A stretch of DNA of 64,000 nucleotides from Exiguobacterium sp. (GCF_020832205.1 NZ_JAFIFD010000041.1:1-64000); one strand, 5' to 3'. Positions 31,815 through 41,249 are shown, counted from the stretch's first letter. Program-made: numbers and translations. Notes: a model not told the origin generated them from the sequence alone.

Positions 31815-33200
31815 ATGTATAAAGTAGTAGAAATCCCAAATGAGATATTACGTGTCGTCTGTGAGCCGGTGACGAAGTTCGATAAAAAGTTGCGGCAGAC
31901 GGTCGACCGTCTGTTCGATACGATGTATGAGTATGACGGCGTCGGTGTCGCGGCCCCGCAAGTAAACTTGAACCAACGGCTCGCCGTCGTCCATACCGAC
32001 GATGAGACAGGACCGCTCGTCTTGATCAATCCAGAAATCATCGAGACGTCTGGAAAAGAAGTCGGTCTTGAAGGGTGTCTGAGCATTCCGGGTGAGTTCG
32101 GGTTTGTCGAACGACACGAGACGATCGCCGTCAAGACGCTAGACATGAAAGGGCGCGAGCAACTCGTTACAGCGAGCGGCTTCTTCGCCCGGGCGATCCA
32201 ACATGAGATCGACCATTTGGACGGGGTGTTGTTCACCGATAAATTGGCCGTGCCACGGAAAGGGACCGACCAACGCATCGTCTTCATGGGAACACCGACG
32301 TTCGCCGTGTCCGTACTTGAGCGCTTGCTCGAAGAAGGATACAATGTCGTAGGTGTCGTCTCCCAACCCGACAAACCGGTCGGACGCAAACGGGAGTTGA
32401 AACCGACGCCGGTGAAAGCGAGCGCGCTTCGCCACGGTATCCCGGTGTTGCAACCAGAGAAAGTCCGCACCGATTATGCGGACATTTTAGCGCTCGAACC
32501 TGATTTGATCGTGACGGCGGCGTACGGCCAGATTGTCCCGACCGAGCTGTTAGAGGCCCCGACACACGGCGCCATTAACGTCCACGCCTCGCTGCTCCCG
32601 AAATATCGGGGCGGGGCGCCGATCCATCAAGCGATTCTTGACGGAGAGAAAGAGACAGGCGTGACGATCATGTATATGGTCGATCGGCTTGACGCGGGCG
32701 ATATGATCGCCAACACAATCGTACCGATCGAGGAGACGGACACGGTCGGCACATTGTTCGACAAACTCGCGGTCGCAGGATCGGACTTGTTGATTCAAAC
32801 GTTGCCGGCTTTCCTCGAAGGTTGGATCGAAGCAGTGCCGCAAGACGAGCGTGACGTCACGTTCGCCCCGAACATCAGCCGGGACCGGGAACAGTTAGAC
32901 TGGTCTCAGCCGGGCGAAGTGATCTTCAATCACATTCGGGGGATGAATCCGTTCCCGACGGCGTACACGTTGATCGCAGGCGAACGAGTGAAAGTGTTTG
33001 CGAGCGAGAAGACGACCGGAACGGGTGAACCGGGAACGATCGTACGGTTAGAAGACGACGGTTTCGTCGTCGCGACGGGCGATGCGGTCGCGATCAAAGT
33101 GGTCGAGCTTCAACCGGCTGGTAAAAAACAAATGGACGGTGCCACGTTCATGCGCGGCGCCGGACAGAAGTTGCAAGTCGGCGACCGATTAGGAGGATAA
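31815..33200 (+). CDS. def-fmt: Fused peptide deformylase - methionyl-tRNA formyltransferase
   Basis: One 461-residue frame encodes two enzymes that are normally separate adjacent genes. Residues 1-144 are a type peptide deformylase: motif 1 GVGVAAPQ (42-49), motif 2 EGCLS (86-90, C88) and motif 3 HEIDH (130-134), which hold the metal and the catalytic Glu. After a linker of about nine residues (AVPRKGTDQ) the Fmt domain begins at [10 protein letters not shown], with N255, H257, the [12 protein letters not shown] loop (259-270) and D293; the N-to-D spacing of 38 equals that in E. coli Fmt. All key residues are present, so both activities look intact. ATG 31815 follows AGGTGG. No Shine-Dalgarno stands before GTG 32250 or other internal starts. 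Confidence 0.93.
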   Translation: MYKVVEIPNEILRVVCEPVTKFDKKLRQTVDRLFDTMYEYDGVGVAAPQVNLNQRLAVVHTDDETGPLVLINPEIIETSGKEVGLEGCLSIPGEFGFVERHETIAVKTLDMKGREQLVTASGFFARAIQHEIDHLDGVLFTDKLAVPRKGTDQRIVFMGTPTFAVSVLERLLEEGYNVVGVVSQPDKPVGRKRELKPTPVKASALRHGIPVLQPEKVRTDYADILALEPDLIVTAAYGQIVPTELLEAPTHGAINVHASLLPKYRGGAPIHQAILDGEKETGVTIMYMVDRLDAGDMIANTIVPIEETDTVGTLFDKLAVAGSDLLIQTLPAFLEGWIEAVPQDERDVTFAPNISRDREQLDWSQPGEVIFNHIRGMNPFPTAYTLIAGERVKVFASEKTTGTGEPGTIVRLEDDGFVVATGDAVAIKVVELQPAGKKQMDGATFMRGAGQKLQVGDRLGG

Positions 33201-33203
33201 ACA

Positions 33204-34532
33204 ATGAATGTCAGACACGCAGCGCTAGAGACGCTGATTAAAATTGAACAAGGTGGGGCTTACTCGACGATCGCGGTCAACGAGTTATTGAACCAAAAGA
33301 AGTTGGCGACGAAAGATGTCGGCTTATATACCGAGCTCGTCTACGGGACGCTCGGACGAAAACGGACGCTCGACTACATTTTAGAAAAGCGGATCCACAA
33401 TCCGAGAAAGCTCGACCGTTTCGTCTTGCCGCTTCTCCGGATGAGTGTGTATCAACTGTTTTATCTCGACAAAGTGCCGGACCGGGCCGTGTTGCACGAA
33501 GCCGTTGAAATCGCGAAACGAATGGGGCATTCCGGCACAGGCAAGTTTGTGAACGGGGTGTTGCGTAACGTCATCCGTGACGGGTTCCCTGATTTGAGCG
33601 GACTACCTGATGCCGAGCGCATCGCCATCGAGCATAGCCATCCGGACTGGCTCGTCGCGGATTGGATTGAGACGTACGGTGTCGAAGCGACCGAGGCGAT
33701 GTGTAAATTGAACAACGAGCCCGCTCCAGTGACGGTTCGGGTCAACCGGAAACGTGCCAGCGTCGCTGAGATGATCGAACGTCTCGCTGACGTCGGTGTC
33801 GTCGCGATACCGTCCGCCTTGTCGGCAGACGGCCTCGTCATCGAATCAGGCAACGTCCATCAGACATCGTTCATCGACATGGGTCTCTTGTCGATCCAAG
33901 ACGAGAGCTCGATGATCGTCGCCGACGCGCTCGACGCGCAGGCGTCATCGCACGTGCTCGATGCATGCGCGGCACCAGGCGGGAAAGCGATGCATACAGC
34001 CGAACGGATGGACGGTGGGACGCTCGTCGCCCTCGACTTGCATCCGCATAAAGCGAAATTGATTGAACGTCAAGCGAAGCGACTACACATCGATGGAGTG
34101 ACCGCACTGGCCCTCGATGCCCGCGGCGCCGGGGACGAGTTTGAACCGGAAAGCTTTGATCGAATCTTGCTCGACGTCCCTTGTTCGGGACTCGGTGTCA
34201 TTCGCCGGAAGCCGGACATCAAATGGACGAAAGAAAAAGCCGCGCTAGCCGGGTTGCCGAAAGTCCAACGTGAAATTATCGATGCTGTCTTGCCTCTCTT
34301 AAAACGAGGTGGTACGCTAGTGTACTCGACATGTACGATCGACCCGTCTGAAAACGAAGAGCAGGCCGACTACATTTTGTCGAACGGATTGACGTGGGAT
34401 GAGACACTCCGTGAGCGTCTTCCCGAAGTATTACGGCCGATGGTGTCATCGGACCGCGCTGAACTTAAATTACTCCCGACGACGTTTGGGACGGACGGCT
34501 TCTACATCGCCGCCTTCAAGAAAGAGGTATAA
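33204..34532 (+). CDS. rsmB: 16S rRNA m5C967 methyltransferase RsmB (Sun)
   Basis: SAM-dependent methyltransferase of the NOL1/NOP2/Sun family. A NusB-like N-terminal RNA-binding domain covers about residues 1-130. The catalytic domain has the SAM motif LDACAAPGGKAMH, the first conserved cysteine C327 in DVPCSGLG and the nucleophile C377 in STCTIDPSENEEQ. Length is 442. It starts four bases after the def-fmt stop, with AGGAGG overlapping the end of that gene. Confidence 0.96.
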   Translation: MNVRHAALETLIKIEQGGAYSTIAVNELLNQKKLATKDVGLYTELVYGTLGRKRTLDYILEKRIHNPRKLDRFVLPLLRMSVYQLFYLDKVPDRAVLHEAVEIAKRMGHSGTGKFVNGVLRNVIRDGFPDLSGLPDAERIAIEHSHPDWLVADWIETYGVEATEAMCKLNNEPAPVTVRVNRKRASVAEMIERLADVGVVAIPSALSADGLVIESGNVHQTSFIDMGLLSIQDESSMIVADALDAQASSHVLDACAAPGGKAMHTAERMDGGTLVALDLHPHKAKLIERQAKRLHIDGVTALALDARGAGDEFEPESFDRILLDVPCSGLGVIRRKPDIKWTKEKAALAGLPKVQREIIDAVLPLLKRGGTLVYSTCTIDPSENEEQADYILSNGLTWDETLRERLPEVLRPMVSSDRAELKLLPTTFGTDGFYIAAFKKEV

Positions 34533-34535
34533 AAC

Positions 34536-35621
34536 ATGAATCCAAAAGCAGTTGAAAAAAATCCACTGGTCGGCGCCAAGCCGTCGCTTTACTCGTTGAC
34601 ATACACGGAACTCGAGCAATGGCTCGAGGAAGCAGGAGAAAAAGCGTTCCGGGCGAAACAGTTATACGACTGGATGTACGTCAAACGCGTGACATCGTTC
34701 GAAGATATGACGAACTTATCAAAACCGCTCCGCGAGAAACTTGATGCGGCGTTCCAGTTGACGACGCTGAAAGAACTCGTTCGTCAAGAGTCAAAAGACG
34801 GCACGATCAAATTCTTGTTCGAGCTTCAAGACGGCTATTCGATCGAAACGGTGCTCATGCGCCACGAATACGGGAACTCGGTCTGTGTCACGACACAAGT
34901 CGGTTGCCGCATCGGTTGTACGTTCTGTGCCTCGACGCTCGGCGGGTTGAAACGTAACCTTGAAGCCGGTGAAATCACGGCCCAAGTGCTCGATGTGCAA
35001 CGTGCGCTCGATGCGAGCGGCGAGCGGGTCGACTCGGTCGTCGTCATGGGAATCGGGGAGCCGTTTGACAACTATGACGAGTTGATGCGTTTCCTCCGGA
35101 CGATCAACCACGATGACGGATTGAACATCGGCTCACGTCATATCACCGTCTCGACGAGCGGAATCGTGCCGAAGATCTACAAGTTCGCCGATGAAGGAAT
35201 GCGCATCAACTTCGCCATCTCCCTTCACGCACCGACGACAGAGATCCGGACACGTCTCATGCCGATCAACCGCGCTTACAACTTGGATAAATTGATGGAA
35301 GCCGTCAATTATTACACGGAGAAGAGCGGTCGCCGCATCACGTTTGAATACGGTCTGTTCGGTGGCGTCAACGATACGGAAGAACACGCGCATCAGCTTG
35401 CCGACTTGTTGAAAGGCGTAAAATGCCACGTCAACTTGATCCCGGTCAACCACGTGCTCGAGCGCGACTACGTCCGGACGCCGCGCAGCCAGATTTTTGC
35501 CTTTGAAAAAGTGCTCAAAAACCGAAAAGTGAACGTGACGATTCGTCGCGAACAAGGTTCGGACATCGATGCGGCTTGTGGGCAGCTTCGAGCGAAGGAG
35601 CGCGAACAAGAAACGAGGTAA
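34536..35621 (+). CDS. rlmN: Dual-specificity RNA methyltransferase RlmN
   Basis: Radical-SAM enzyme that methylates C2 of A2503 in 23S rRNA and A37 of some tRNAs. The iron-sulfur motif is C124-x3-C128-x2-C131 ([12 protein letters not shown]), and [13 protein letters not shown] and [20 protein letters not shown] are family blocks. The C-terminal cysteine in AACGQLR is the methyl-carrying or resolving cysteine. Length is 361. The stop overlaps the next start (TAATG). Confidence 0.97.
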   Translation: MNPKAVEKNPLVGAKPSLYSLTYTELEQWLEEAGEKAFRAKQLYDWMYVKRVTSFEDMTNLSKPLREKLDAAFQLTTLKELVRQESKDGTIKFLFELQDGYSIETVLMRHEYGNSVCVTTQVGCRIGCTFCASTLGGLKRNLEAGEITAQVLDVQRALDASGERVDSVVVMGIGEPFDNYDELMRFLRTINHDDGLNIGSRHITVSTSGIVPKIYKFADEGMRINFAISLHAPTTEIRTRLMPINRAYNLDKLMEAVNYYTEKSGRRITFEYGLFGGVNDTEEHAHQLADLLKGVKCHVNLIPVNHVLERDYVRTPRSQIFAFEKVLKNRKVNVTIRREQGSDIDAACGQLRAKEREQETR

Positions 35622-36364
35622 TGGGAGAGATGGAATTAGCCTATCGTACCGACCGTGGGCAAGTGAGGGCGCAAAACGAGGATGCCGTCTTGATTTTAGG
35701 GGACGAGCATGCCGGCATCGCCCTCGTCGCCGACGGGATGGGCGGGCATGAAGCCGGAGAAGTCGCGAGTGAGCTCGTCATTGAGCAGTTTCGTCGCGCT
35801 TTTCCGACGCTTCCGGCCACGCCGATGGAGATGGAACAATGGTTCCGTGATAACGTAGAACTGGCGAATGAACAAGTGCTCGCGTTTTCGAAACAGTCGA
35901 ACCTCGTCATGATGGGGACGACGATCGCAGGCGTCTGTTGGCATGATGAGACGATCGTCATCGTCCACGTCGGCGACAGTCGCGTCTATGCGCTTCGCAA
36001 CGGGGCGTTGCTGCAGTTGACCGAGGACCATTCTTACGTCAACGTATTGAAGCAGCTCGGCGAGTTGACCGAAGAAGAGATGCGCGTTCACCCGAAACGA
36101 AACATCATCACGCGTGCCATCGGGTCGAACGAACACGTCGAACCTGATTTACAAGTGTTGGCCGAACCTGAATTTGACACGATCTTGATCTGTACGGACG
36201 GGTTGACGACCCATCTGACGGATGAGGACATCTTGCTCGTGCTCGAGCGTCCGATCTCTGCTGACGTCAAAGCGGATCAGTTGATCGATCAAGCGAACCG
36301 ATTGGGTGGGAGCGACAACATCACCGTTGCTATCGTCCAGTTTACAGATAGAAAGAGAGGATGA
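35621..36364 (+). CDS. prpC: PP2C-type Ser/Thr phosphatase PrpC (Stp)
   Basis: Manganese-dependent phosphatase that counters the kinase PrkC encoded next. PP2C motifs are visible: RTDRGQVRAQNEDAV, ALVADGMGGHEAGEVAS, VGDSRVYALR and GGSDNITVAIVQF, which include the metal-binding aspartates. I use ATG 35621, which shares a base with the rlmN stop (247 residues); ATG 35630, three codons later, matches the usual N-terminus equally well. The coding end overlaps or abuts the prkC start region. Confidence 0.95.
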   Translation: MGEMELAYRTDRGQVRAQNEDAVLILGDEHAGIALVADGMGGHEAGEVASELVIEQFRRAFPTLPATPMEMEQWFRDNVELANEQVLAFSKQSNLVMMGTTIAGVCWHDETIVIVHVGDSRVYALRNGALLQLTEDHSYVNVLKQLGELTEEEMRVHPKRNIITRAIGSNEHVEPDLQVLAEPEFDTILICTDGLTTHLTDEDILLVLERPISADVKADQLIDQANRLGGSDNITVAIVQFTDRKRG

Positions 36365-36369
36365 ATCCG

Positions 36370-38304
36370 ATGCGAAGCGGAGAACGAATCAACGATCGTT
36401 ATCGGATCGAACAGCAAATCGGCAGCGGCGGCATGGCAAATGTCTATCGGGCTCACGATGAGATTTTAAACCGAACCGTCGCCATCAAAGTGTTACGATC
36501 TGAATTCTCACATAACGAACAGTTCATAAGACGGTTCGAACGAGAAGCCCATGCGGCAACTAGCCTGAACCATCCGAATATCGTCGCCATCTATGACGTC
36601 GGAGAAGAAGAAGATTTGTATTACATCGTCATGGAACATGTCGATGGGATGACGTTAAAACAATATTTGCAGGAAGAATACATATCTGTCGAAGAGGCGT
36701 TACGCATCATGGGACAGATTTGTGATGCGATTGACCACGCCCACGCGAATCGGATCATCCATCGGGATATCAAACCGCAAAATATGATGATTGACCAGAA
36801 CGGGAACGTGAAAGTGACCGATTTTGGCATCGCGGTCGCCATGTCGAACGCGACGCTCACCCATACGATGTCCGTGCTCGGTTCTGTCCATTACTTCTCG
36901 CCGGAACAAGCGCGCGGGAAGTTCGCTGATGAAAAGTCAGACATTTATTCGCTCGGGGCGGTTCTGTACGAACTCATCACCGGCCGGGTCCCGTTCATCG
37001 GAGAGACACCGGTCGCCGTCGCCTTGCAACATCTTCAAGACGACCCGATCCGTCCAATGGATCTGAACCCGAAAATCCCGCAAGCGCTGGAGAACTGTAT
37101 CATGCAGGCGCTCGCGAAATCACCAGGGGCAAGACATGCGTCGGTCGCGGCGTTCAAGAAGGACTGTTTGACGTCGCTCGATTCGGAGCGGGCGCATGAG
37201 CCGAAGCGGGTGAACGCCGAACAAGACGCGTTCGATCAAACACTCGTCATGGCACCGGTCGTTCCGGAAGAACCGAAAGTCGTCGCCGAGCAACCGGTTA
37301 AACCGGTCGAGCCAAAAGTTGAACCACCGAAGAAGAAAAAGCGGAAGTGGTGGTTGTGGCTCCTCTTCGCACTGCTGCTCATCGGCGGGGGAATCGGGGC
37401 TTACGTCGTCGCTGATGAAATGTCACGCACCGTCGTTCCGGACGTTGTCGGAATGACAGTCGGCGACGCGACGACGGAACTTGAGTCATCCGGCTTTGTC
37501 GTGGATGTGACCGAGCGGGCAAGCGATAACGTCGAGGCCGGCAATGTCATCTCGCAAAACCCGCCAGCCGGCCGTAAGCCGAAGCGGGGCACGACGGTGA
37601 CGCTCGTCGTCTCGGCCGGTAAAGAGACGGTCGAAATGCCGGACGTGGAAGGGTTGTCGCAATCAGCGGCGGAACGGACGTTGAAAGATTTGGATTTCAC
37701 TGATATCGACATTCAAAAAGAAGCGTCTGAGACGGTCGACAGCGGCGACGTCATCTCGCAATCGCTCGCGCCGGGAGAAGAAGTCATTCCGTCCGAAGTG
37801 ACGGTCACACTCGTCGTATCGACGGGAAGCAATAAAATTGAGCTTGCCAACTTGGCCGGTTACACGTTCGAGGAAGCGTCGACGTACGCGGAGCAGAACA
37901 ACTTGAAGATCGTCAAACGAGACGAGTATTCGACGAGTGTGCCGGCGAACCAAATCATTCGCCAGCTCCCGACGGCCGGTACGGCCGTCGATCCGGGCAC
38001 CGAGCTGACGGTCATCGTCTCACTTGGGGTCGAGCCGACCGATGCGTCGATCGAGCGTGAAGTGAGCGTCGAGATCGAGCCGCCGGCAGAAGGAGAGACG
38101 GCTGAACCCGTCGAGGTCGTCATTCGAACGGTCGATGCACGTGGCGAGATCGAAGTGCTCCGTGATAAAATAACGGAGACGACGACATACTCGTACACGC
38201 TCGTCATCGCCCCAGGCGAAGTCGGCACTGCGACGATCGAAGTGGACGGCGAAGTCGTCCGGACCGATTCGGTGACGTATGCACAAGCTAAAGATGCACA
38301 ATAA
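36370..38304 (+). CDS. prkC: Serine/threonine protein kinase PrkC with PASTA domains
   Basis: Eukaryotic-type membrane kinase that senses cell-wall fragments or lipid II and phosphorylates growth and envelope proteins. The kinase domain (about residues 11-270) has the glycine loop IGSGGMANVY, K40 in VAIK, HRD at 131-133 and DFG at 151-153. A proline/lysine linker leads to one membrane helix (327-348). Three PASTA repeats follow (about 354-417, 421-485, 488-553) and a final beta-rich domain (560-644). I prefer ATG 36370, seven bases after AGAGGA, over ATG 36361. Length is 644. Confidence 0.97.
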   Translation: MRSGERINDRYRIEQQIGSGGMANVYRAHDEILNRTVAIKVLRSEFSHNEQFIRRFEREAHAATSLNHPNIVAIYDVGEEEDLYYIVMEHVDGMTLKQYLQEEYISVEEALRIMGQICDAIDHAHANRIIHRDIKPQNMMIDQNGNVKVTDFGIAVAMSNATLTHTMSVLGSVHYFSPEQARGKFADEKSDIYSLGAVLYELITGRVPFIGETPVAVALQHLQDDPIRPMDLNPKIPQALENCIMQALAKSPGARHASVAAFKKDCLTSLDSERAHEPKRVNAEQDAFDQTLVMAPVVPEEPKVVAEQPVKPVEPKVEPPKKKKRKWWLWLLFALLLIGGGIGAYVVADEMSRTVVPDVVGMTVGDATTELESSGFVVDVTERASDNVEAGNVISQNPPAGRKPKRGTTVTLVVSAGKETVEMPDVEGLSQSAAERTLKDLDFTDIDIQKEASETVDSGDVISQSLAPGEEVIPSEVTVTLVVSTGSNKIELANLAGYTFEEASTYAEQNNLKIVKRDEYSTSVPANQIIRQLPTAGTAVDPGTELTVIVSLGVEPTDASIEREVSVEIEPPAEGETAEPVEVVIRTVDARGEIEVLRDKITETTTYSYTLVIAPGEVGTATIEVDGEVVRTDSVTYAQAKDAQ

Positions 38305-38332
38305 AGAGGTGGCGTGCGCGTCGCCTCTTTTT
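38303..38332 (+). terminator. Intrinsic terminator between prkC and rsgA
   Basis: AAAGAGG-TGGCG and CGTCG-CCTCTTT around a TGCG loop, then a short T run. The Shine-Dalgarno of rsgA (AAGGAGG) starts four bases later. Confidence 0.8.
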
Positions 38333-38348
38333 CTAAGGAGGAAACAGG

Positions 38349-39233
38349 ATGAAAGGAACAATCATTCGCCTGCAGGGCGGGTTTTACGATGTCATGACCG
38401 AGATGAAACAAGAGATTCGTTGTCGTGCCCGCGGAAACTTTCGAAATCGTAACATCTCGCCTGTCGTCGGGGACGACGTCGACATACAAGATCAAGGGGA
38501 CGGCACCGGTTATATATTGGCTGTCGACGAACGGTCGAACCACCTCGTCCGTCCGCCGATCGCGAATATCGATCAAGCGTTTCTGTTGTTCTCGGTGAAG
38601 GAACCTGCGTTCTCGTTCCATTTGCTCGACCGGTTCCTCGTCTTGATCGAATCCAAGCAAGTCCATCCGATCATCGTTTTGACGAAGATGGATTTGTTAC
38701 AACAACACGAGCTAGAAAAAATTAGAGACGCGGCGGCGTTGTACCGTTCGATCGGCTATGAAGTGATTGAGACGTCGACCGAGACTGGGGCTGGGATCGA
38801 ACTGATTCGGGGCTCGTTCAAAGATAAGACGAGTGTCTTCGCCGGACAGACGGGAGTCGGCAAAAGTTCATTGCTCAACGCCGTGGCGCCAGAGCTTGAA
38901 CTCGCGACCGGTAAAATTTCTAAATCACTCGGACGAGGTAAACATACGACGCGTCACGTCACGCTCATCACGCTTGCGGGCGGTCTCGTCGCGGATACGC
39001 CGGGATTCTCGAGCCTCGAGTTCCCGCAAGAGCTCGAGACAGAAGAACTGCGTTGGTGTTTCCCGGAGTTCGTCGAGCGGCATGATGACTGTAAATTCCG
39101 GGGGTGCGCCCACGTGAACGAGCCGGGCTGTGCCGTCAAGTCGGCGGTCGAAGAAGGAGAAATCGCTTCCACTCGCTACGAAAATTATGTTACGTTTATG
39201 GAAGAGTTAAACGATAGACAACGGAGGTATTGA
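38349..39233 (+). CDS. rsgA: Ribosome small-subunit GTPase RsgA (YloQ/CpgA)
   Basis: Circularly permuted GTPase that checks late 30S maturation. The motif order shows the permutation: G4 TKMD (112-115) comes before the P-loop GQTGVGKSS (166-174) and G3 DTPG (216-219). An OB fold comes first (about 1-65), and a C-terminal zinc knuckle contains C-x(n)-DDCKFRGCAHVNEPGCAV. Length is 294. rpe begins four bases after its stop. In B. subtilis this GTPase is also tied to cell-wall phenotypes and PrkC phosphorylation. Confidence 0.96.
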   Translation: MKGTIIRLQGGFYDVMTEMKQEIRCRARGNFRNRNISPVVGDDVDIQDQGDGTGYILAVDERSNHLVRPPIANIDQAFLLFSVKEPAFSFHLLDRFLVLIESKQVHPIIVLTKMDLLQQHELEKIRDAAALYRSIGYEVIETSTETGAGIELIRGSFKDKTSVFAGQTGVGKSSLLNAVAPELELATGKISKSLGRGKHTTRHVTLITLAGGLVADTPGFSSLEFPQELETEELRWCFPEFVERHDDCKFRGCAHVNEPGCAVKSAVEEGEIASTRYENYVTFMEELNDRQRRY

Positions 39234-39237
39234 ACTG

Positions 39238-39894
39238 ATGATTAAAATCGCACCATCGATTTTGGCAGCGGACTTTGCAAACTTGGAGGCGGAAGTGAAA
39301 GCTGTTCAGGAGGCGGGCGCCGACTACATCCATTTTGACGTGATGGACGGTCAATTCGTCCCGAACATCTCGATCGGTCTCCCGGTGCTTTCAAGCTTAC
39401 GGAAGAAATCGGATATGGTTTTAGACGTCCATTTGATGATCGATCAGCCGGAACGGTTCGTTGAAGACTTCATCAAGGCAGGTGCGGACATCGTCACCGT
39501 CCACGTCGAAGCGACGAATCACCTGCATCGTGTGCTGCAACAAATCAAGGCGGCCGGAGCGAAGTGCGGCGTCGTCTTGAATCCGCACACGCCGCTCGCG
39601 TCGATCGAGCACGTGTTGCAAGACGTCGACATGGTGCTCCTCATGACGGTGAACCCAGGCTTTGGGGGCCAAGCGTTCATCGAATCAGTCGTGCCGAAGA
39701 TCGCCGCCTTAAGCGACATGCGTGCTGCCCGCGGTCTCGATTTTGAAATTGAGATCGATGGCGGAGTGAACGCGGTGACGGCGAAACTGTGCATCGACGC
39801 CGGAGCCGACGTCCTCGTCGCCGGTTCGGCGATTTACAACGAGCCGAGCTATAAAGACGCGATCGATAGCATTCGCAACGCATCTCGTGTATAA
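39238..39894 (+). CDS. rpe: Ribulose-phosphate 3-epimerase
   Basis: Pentose-phosphate enzyme that interconverts ribulose-5-P and xylulose-5-P; TIM barrel. Family signatures are APSILAADFANLEAEVKAV at the start, HFDVMDGQFVPNI and LMTVNPGFGGQAFI, with the metal-binding His and Asp residues in DVMDG and DVHLMID. Length is 218. The -10 element of the thiT promoter lies over its last codon. Confidence 0.97.
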   Translation: MIKIAPSILAADFANLEAEVKAVQEAGADYIHFDVMDGQFVPNISIGLPVLSSLRKKSDMVLDVHLMIDQPERFVEDFIKAGADIVTVHVEATNHLHRVLQQIKAAGAKCGVVLNPHTPLASIEHVLQDVDMVLLMTVNPGFGGQAFIESVVPKIAALSDMRAARGLDFEIEIDGGVNAVTAKLCIDAGADVLVAGSAIYNEPSYKDAIDSIRNASRV

Positions 39895-39895
39895 T
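39890..39895 (+). promoter_or_regulatory. Candidate -10 element for the thiT-thiN transcript
   Basis: A perfect TATAAT overlaps the rpe stop codon, about 25 bases ahead of the TPP aptamer. The sequence 17 bases further upstream (TAGCAT) is a poor -35, so this is only a candidate. Confidence 0.4.
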
Positions 39896-39918
39896 CGTCT
39901 GTAGAACAACAAATATTG

Positions 39919-40006
39919 TCGCAAGGGGTGTCACATTCTGTGGCTGAGAGGCATACGCTAACCCTTTGAACCTGTTCCGTTCACACGGACGTAGGGATGT
40001 GGCGAA
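39919..40006 (+). promoter_or_regulatory. TPP (THI-box) riboswitch
   Basis: Conserved aptamer parts are present in order: GGGGTG (39925-39930), CTGAGAG (39944-39950) that binds the pyrimidine ring, ACCCTTTGAACCTG (39961-39974) and CGTAGGGA near 39990-39997, closed by ATGTGGCG. The intrinsic terminator at 40025-40058 completes an OFF switch: thiamine pyrophosphate should stop transcription of thiT and thiN. Confidence 0.95.
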
Positions 40007-40024
40007 AATGCACGTTGCGAATCC

Positions 40025-40058
40025 AAGCAGCATGGCGTTTACGTCATGCTGCTTTTTG
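40025..40058 (+). terminator. Expression-platform terminator of the TPP riboswitch
   Basis: AGCAGCATG (40026-40034) and CATGCTGCT (40045-40053) with a T run. It lies between the aptamer and the thiT Shine-Dalgarno (AAAAAGGGGG). Confidence 0.9.
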
Positions 40059-40088
40059 TCGTTCTCAATTAAAAAGGGGGAATTGGAA

Positions 40089-40661
40089 ATGAAACAAAAA
40101 TTGAAGTTGCAAGCGTTGATCGAGATCTCGCTCTTTTCGGCGCTCGCGTTGATCTTTGACTTGCTCATGCCGTACCGGATGCCGCAAGGAGGCTCGATCA
40201 CGCTCGTCATGTTACCGATCTTTGTGATGGCGTATCGGCACGGATTGAAAGGCGGTCTTGCGACCGGTGCGCTCGTCGGAACGCTCCAACTGCTGTTTGG
40301 CGCCTACATCTTCACGCCCGTTCAGTTCTTGGTCGACTACACGTTCGCTTACGGGCTCGTCGGTATGGCCGGCGTATTCGCCGGGCAAGTGAAACGAGCC
40401 GCCCATGACGGCGCTAAAAAGACGCTCGTCGTGTACTTGATTCTTGGTGCTTTGCTCGGATCGCTGCTTCGTTACGCCGCGCACGTCCTCTCAGGGATCG
40501 TCTTCTTCGCCCAATACGCGGAAGGACCGGTCGTTGCCTACTCGCTCGGCTATAACATGACGTACATGCTCCCGTCGTTCTTGATCGCGACGATCGTGCT
40601 CGTCCTTTTGTTCACGACGGCACCGCGGTTCGCGACGCTCGCGACACGGGACGTGCGCTAA
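40089..40661 (+). CDS. thiT: Thiamine ECF-transporter substrate-binding protein ThiT (YuaJ)
   Basis: S component of an energy-coupling-factor transporter for thiamine. The 190-residue protein has about six membrane helices and the ThiT landmarks FSALALIFDLLMPYRMPQGG and LLRYAAHVLSGIVFFAQYA. The frame is open upstream through the riboswitch, but ATG 40089 follows the GGGGGAATTGG region and gives the family start. The shared ATPase module is not in the window. The riboswitch ahead of it supports the thiamine assignment. Confidence 0.95.
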   Translation: MKQKLKLQALIEISLFSALALIFDLLMPYRMPQGGSITLVMLPIFVMAYRHGLKGGLATGALVGTLQLLFGAYIFTPVQFLVDYTFAYGLVGMAGVFAGQVKRAAHDGAKKTLVVYLILGALLGSLLRYAAHVLSGIVFFAQYAEGPVVAYSLGYNMTYMLPSFLIATIVLVLLFTTAPRFATLATRDVR

Positions 40662-41248
40662 TGCGTGTCTTGATCGTGGCGGCCAGTCCGGAAGCGGTTC
40701 CGCCCCTGCCGAACGACATCGATTATGTCATCGGTGTCGACGGCGGCTATCAGACGCTGCTCGATCACGGGATCACGCCAAACCTCGTCGTCGGCGATTT
40801 CGATTCGTTCGAAGGGACCGTCCCGGATGAGGCGGTCCGTTATCCGTCCGAGAAAGATGTGACCGACCTCGAGATCGCCCTCGAGGCGGCACGGGGCCAT
40901 GGGGCCACGGAAATGCTCGTCTACGGGGCCCTCGGCGGTCGTCTCGATATGACGCTCGGCAATATCGGGTTGCTTGAGGCATACCCGGAGATGCGCCTAT
41001 ATGCTGACGGGCAAGTGGTACATCTCGCACGAACGGGCCGGCACACGCTCGCGCGGCGTGACGACCATTATTTGTCGCTCATCCCATGGAAGCAGGCGAA
41101 CGTGTCGATTCGGGGCGTCCGTTATCCGCTCGAGCGTCACGACGTCGTCAGTCACGAGGCGTTGACGATCTCGAACGAATGGGACGCGGAAACGGCGGAG
41201 TTGATCGTCCATGACGGGACGGTCTTGGTCATGTATGTAAAAAAATAA
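40661..41248 (+). CDS. thiN: Thiamine pyrophosphokinase
   Basis: Converts thiamine to TPP with ATP. The N-terminal catalytic domain has VIGVDGGYQTLLDHG and VVGDFDS, then PSEKDVTDLEIAL, which hold the phosphate and metal sites; the C-terminal half is the thiamine-binding beta domain (LSLIPWKQANVSIRGVRYPL). Length is 195. It shares one base with the thiT stop. ThiT brings thiamine in and ThiN turns it into the ligand of the riboswitch, which closes a feedback loop. Confidence 0.96.
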   Translation: MRVLIVAASPEAVPPLPNDIDYVIGVDGGYQTLLDHGITPNLVVGDFDSFEGTVPDEAVRYPSEKDVTDLEIALEAARGHGATEMLVYGALGGRLDMTLGNIGLLEAYPEMRLYADGQVVHLARTGRHTLARRDDHYLSLIPWKQANVSIRGVRYPLERHDVVSHEALTISNEWDAETAELIVHDGTVLVMYVKK

Positions 41249-41249
41249 G

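Noticed and set aside
37423-38030. Internal repeats in prkC considered as a repeat element
   Set aside because: They are the three PASTA domains of the kinase, similar in protein and not close at DNA level.
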